A stretch of 6,957 nucleotides of DNA, taken from an uncultured Saprospiraceae bacterium (GTDB lineage Bacteria > Bacteroidota > Bacteroidia > Chitinophagales > Saprospiraceae). The notes beneath the pieces are model-generated. The model was given only the letters and a program-made list of their open reading frames with translations. It did no database searches and had not been told where the DNA came from. The translations under genes and the position numbers were made by a program. The stretch covers positions 1 through 6,957 of the forward strand of contig CAKUWM010000149.1 in NCBI GenBank assembly GCA_934699305.1, given 5' to 3'. Shown in pieces: positions 5,367-6,957 of this stretch (position 1 is its first letter; each line of letters begins with the position of its first letter).

Positions 5367-5750
5367 TTATTTTGTTAAACTCAACTTAGAAAATTTCTCA
5401 TCTCTTAAATTAAATGTTGTTTTGTAATCATAATGAGGATTATTTTTGGAAGCTAATACAACTGTTTGATCTAAAGCCCCTTCCTTGTACCAAATTGAAT
5501 ACACGCCCCCAACTTCATCTGAACTAAATGGCAATTGGGGATTAGACTTTAAAGTACCATCGACTTTATAAATAAATAAATTATTAATCCCCACTTCTCG
5601 TGTACTGCGTATAATAATTATAGCATTAATTAATTTAGAGTATAATGCGTCTAAAACTCCATATTTAAAATAGAGTTTAATAACTGCATTTTCTATATTC
5701 CAAGAAACTGCTTTCCTATCATCTGAAATATTAAAATTATATATGGGCAT
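5367..5750 (-). CDS. Immunity protein of cassette B
   Basis: A 127-residue cytoplasmic protein starting 4 bp after the toxin stop. It is homologous over its whole length to the 2055-2438 product: SKLIN at 39-43, REVG-x-NN near 51-57, DGTLKSNP at 64-71, a YSIWYKEG block, QTVVL, and FSKLSLTK at the end. The alternating hydrophobic pattern suggests a beta-rich fold, but the family is not recognised. Its neighbour is the intact TNT-like toxin 5755-6276, so it is the most likely immunity factor for that toxin. It shows no resemblance that I can see to IFT, the TNT immunity factor of Mycobacterium tuberculosis. The frame is intact. Confidence 0.8.
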   Translation of the reverse strand: MPIYNFNISDDRKAVSWNIENAVIKLYFKYGVLDALYSKLINAIIIIRSTREVGINNLFIYKVDGTLKSNPQLPFSSDEVGGVYSIWYKEGALDQTVVLASKNNPHYDYKTTFNLRDEKFSKLSLTK

Positions 5751-5754
5751 CCTG

Positions 5755-6276
5755 TTAATTTATTGGATATGAATTTATTGGCTTTAAATATGACATTCTA
5801 TCTTCCCAATGAACAAGCATTTGAAATTGTGTTCCACCACCTTCCAGATATTTGCCAGTAACAGAATCTATCTGGGGGCCCACTGGTCCAGATAAAACTG
5901 GTAAATCTTTAATGATTTCATATTCTTGTACGCTAGATATTTGAGGTTTAAATTCTTCAGTTACGGCCAATTTAGTTCTTACCATATTTACATCCGGTAT
6001 ATTATCAGTTGTTGCCCAACCTCCGGGTCTATTTGCAGGTTGTCCTAATACCATAGCCATTCTTATTCTCGTTCCCGATTTTAGTATCTCGCTTTTAGGT
6101 GTGTATCCAATTGGCCAAGGACTTATACCTGTTTTTAATTTATGGTAAGCTAGAGCAGCATCACTTGGATTTTTGAACTGGCCTTTGTGATGTTTCTGAA
6201 AAGCATTCCAACTATTGCAATCTGCTAACCCAAAATAATCTACCGATGAATTACTATCCCCCACATACCCATACAA
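5755..6276 (-). CDS. TNT-like RHS toxin domain, cassette B
   Basis: 173 codons from TTG 6276, which is inside the RHS end (MYGYVGDSNSSVDYFGL; boundary at 13-17) and probably not a true start. Landmarks are W-N-A-F-Q (23-27) with KGQFKNPSDAALAYHKLK, a presentation motif that I recall upstream of several RHS toxins; GTRIR (68-72); PGGWATT (84-90); then LPVLSGPVGPQ (125-135) and GGGTQFQML (146-154). The last two blocks match the TNT consensus (PLPV..G.iAP...GGGTQ), where the Gln of GGGTQ corresponds to a catalytic-site residue in the Mycobacterium toxin. TNT is an NAD+ glycohydrolase that kills by NAD+ depletion, so the same activity is predicted by family. The toxin frame is intact, but the RHS end just upstream is frame-broken, so it cannot be made from this RHS frame as it stands. 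Confidence 0.75.
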   Translation of the reverse strand: MYGYVGDSNSSVDYFGLADCNSWNAFQKHHKGQFKNPSDAALAYHKLKTGISPWPIGYTPKSEILKSGTRIRMAMVLGQPANRPGGWATTDNIPDVNMVRTKLAVTEEFKPQISSVQEYEIIKDLPVLSGPVGPQIDSVTGKYLEGGGTQFQMLVHWEDRMSYLKPINSYPIN

Positions 6277-6349
6277 CGTCAGGGTTATTCCTAGCTAGCC
6301 CAATCGGATGCCAGATTATATGATTTCTTTTTTTACATCTATAGTAACC
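6277..6349 (-). pseudogene. Decayed RHS end at the cassette B seam
   Basis: One minus-strand frame reads GYYRCKKRNHIIWHPIGLARNNP, recognisable against RYYDSEQGNYISQDPIGLARNNP. After NNP a one-base insertion (CCCTGACG where other copies have CCCCACG) throws the following TLYGYV into another frame. Both the amino acid changes and the shift show a degenerate RHS end, older or less constrained than copies J, G and D. No function remains. Confidence 0.6.
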
Positions 6350-6369
6350 GCAACATTAACAAAATGCAT

Positions 6370-6678
6370 TTAATATCTAACCTTATTAATCAATTGCAAT
6401 TCTCCTGTTTTTATGGATACATAGTAGGCTCCGCCTATAAAATTATATGCAATAAATTTGTCTTCATTGAAATGTTCAATGTTAGTAAATGGAGAATCCT
6501 GAGAAGTGAGATCCTCAAAAATATCTTTTACTTGCCATATTATCTCGCCAGTTGGGCTCTTGCAAACTATATTTTGATTAAATATGGATTTTAATGGCAC
6601 CTCATATAAATAAATTATTCGTTGTTTATAATCCAATGTTTTTTGCACTTTTAAGTTTTTTATTTCTATCTTTTTCAT
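6370..6678 (-). CDS. Putative immunity protein of cassette A
   Basis: A 102-residue protein from the ATG at 6678, one base after the toxin's TAG (6682-6680). An ATG further upstream (6720) is also in frame but would overlap toxin codons in another frame, so the 6678 start fits cassette spacing better. The protein is lysine-rich at the N-terminus (MKKIEIKNLKVQK), then beta-like with blocks SPTGEIIWQVKDI, DKFIAYNFIGGAYYVS and KTGELQLI. I do not recognise the family. There is no signal peptide or membrane segment. The frame is intact while the neighbouring toxin is broken, repeating the pattern seen in D and F. Confidence 0.7.
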   Translation of the reverse strand: MKKIEIKNLKVQKTLDYKQRIIYLYEVPLKSIFNQNIVCKSPTGEIIWQVKDIFEDLTSQDSPFTNIEHFNEDKFIAYNFIGGAYYVSIKTGELQLINKVRY

Positions 6679-6679
6679 T

Positions 6680-6957
6680 CTATTTACACTTAATAAGTTT
6701 TTTCTTTCCATAGTTATCAACAGGTATACGTTCTAATAATTGAAATTGTTTGGCATTCATATCAGCCCCACCAAAAATTGGATTGACTTACCTGATCGCA
6801 TTCTTGTACCAGAAGGTACGATAACTTCAGTAAAGTGAGTTGGGATTTCAGGAAGGCTGTATTTTAATTGAAGTTCGATTTGTAAGCGTCCCCTTTTTTC
6901 GGTCAGTTTAAAAGTAGAGGATTTTGTTTGAAATTGTTTTGTTCACCAGCCGCGTTA
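6680..6957 (-). pseudogene. Toxin C-terminal fragment, cassette A, broken (partial at edge)
   Basis: From the right edge the minus strand reads R-G-W, an in-frame TGA (6945-6943), then TKQFQTKSSTFKLTEKRG, LQIELQLKYSLPEIP and THFTEVIVPSGTRMRSGK. A one-base loss at 6785-6792 shifts the frame, and the protein continues VNPIFGGADMNAKQFQLL, ERIPVDNYGKKKLIKCK and TAG. The GW-stop-TK segment matches the G-x-W-x-T element of the other toxins (a Trp or similar codon changed to TGA is likely). The final GGADMNAKQFQLL is comparable to GGGTQFQML of cassette B, so it belongs with the TNT/ART-like group, though more distantly. The N-terminal part and any RHS end lie outside the window. With two lesions it is not functional. 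Confidence 0.65.

Noticed and set aside
6364..6594. Plus-strand ORF of 76 codons
   Set aside because: It is antisense to the intact immunity gene A.
6679..6720. Upstream start (MITMERKNLL) for the cassette A immunity gene
   Set aside because: It would overlap the last toxin codons in another frame by about 40 bp; ATG 6678, one base after the toxin stop, fits the cassette spacing seen elsewhere.
1..6957. CRISPR array, transposase or tRNA attachment site
   Set aside because: The repeats found are protein-coding RHS ends at irregular kilobase spacing; no transposase motif, terminal inverted repeat pair or tRNA-like cloverleaf was seen.

Overview
The window is an AT-rich stretch of a bacterial chromosome, probably from a member of the Bacteroidota. 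That guess rests on base composition, weak or absent Shine-Dalgarno sequences, and an RHS core ending (RYYDAEQGNYISQDPIGLA) of the kind seen in that phylum. All supportable genes lie on the minus strand, so the biological order runs from right (6957) to left (1). No mobile-element gene, tRNA, rRNA or CRISPR is visible. There is no full-length RHS gene; the parent RHS gene, if present, would lie beyond the right edge.

The region is a tandem junkyard, or reservoir, of displaced RHS C-terminal toxin/immunity cassettes. A complete cassette reads: the last 20-90 residues of an RHS core, a variable toxin domain, then a small immunity gene that overlaps the toxin stop or starts within about 5 bp of it. 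From the right: (A) a broken toxin end at the window edge with immunity gene 6370-6678; (B) a TNT-like toxin 5755-6276, joined to a decayed RHS end, with immunity gene 5367-5750; (C) RHS end plus toxin 4776-5267, immunity gene 4489-4779 (ATGA overlap) and an intrinsic terminator at 4455-4482; (C') an immunity-like gene without toxin, 4056-4385; (D) RHS end plus toxin 3339-4041, broken by two single-base frameshifts, with immunity gene 3073-3333; (E) an immunity/antitoxin-like gene without toxin, 2560-2871; (F) a roughly 33-codon toxin remnant 2444-2545 with immunity gene 2055-2438; (G) RHS end plus toxin 1366-1917 with immunity gene 977-1369 (ATGA overlap); (H) an antitoxin-like gene without toxin, 565-873; (I) a zinc-ribbon protein without toxin, 289-510; (J) an RHS end that runs into a stop, 82-213, and a possible gene start leaving the window at 1-72.

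Four of the five recognisable toxins (A, B, C, D), plus remnant F by homology to B, appear to belong to one broad fold class. They share an arginine in a GTxLYR/GTRIR-type strand, a G-x-W/F-F/A-T segment and, in the better-preserved members, a G-x-V-(x)n-GGTxxQ or GGGTQ segment. This resembles the TNT (tuberculosis necrotizing toxin)/ADP-ribosyltransferase-like NAD+-degrading toxins. Immunity genes C and D are homologous to each other (GMGSFxDL motif), as are B and F, and E and H. The E/H pair resembles the toxin-binding domain of MbcA/ParS/Xre antitoxins, whose RES-domain partners also destroy NAD+. The island therefore looks like a store of immunity genes biased towards NAD+-targeting toxins, with toxins decaying and immunity frames kept open. 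The function calls come from sequence reading only.
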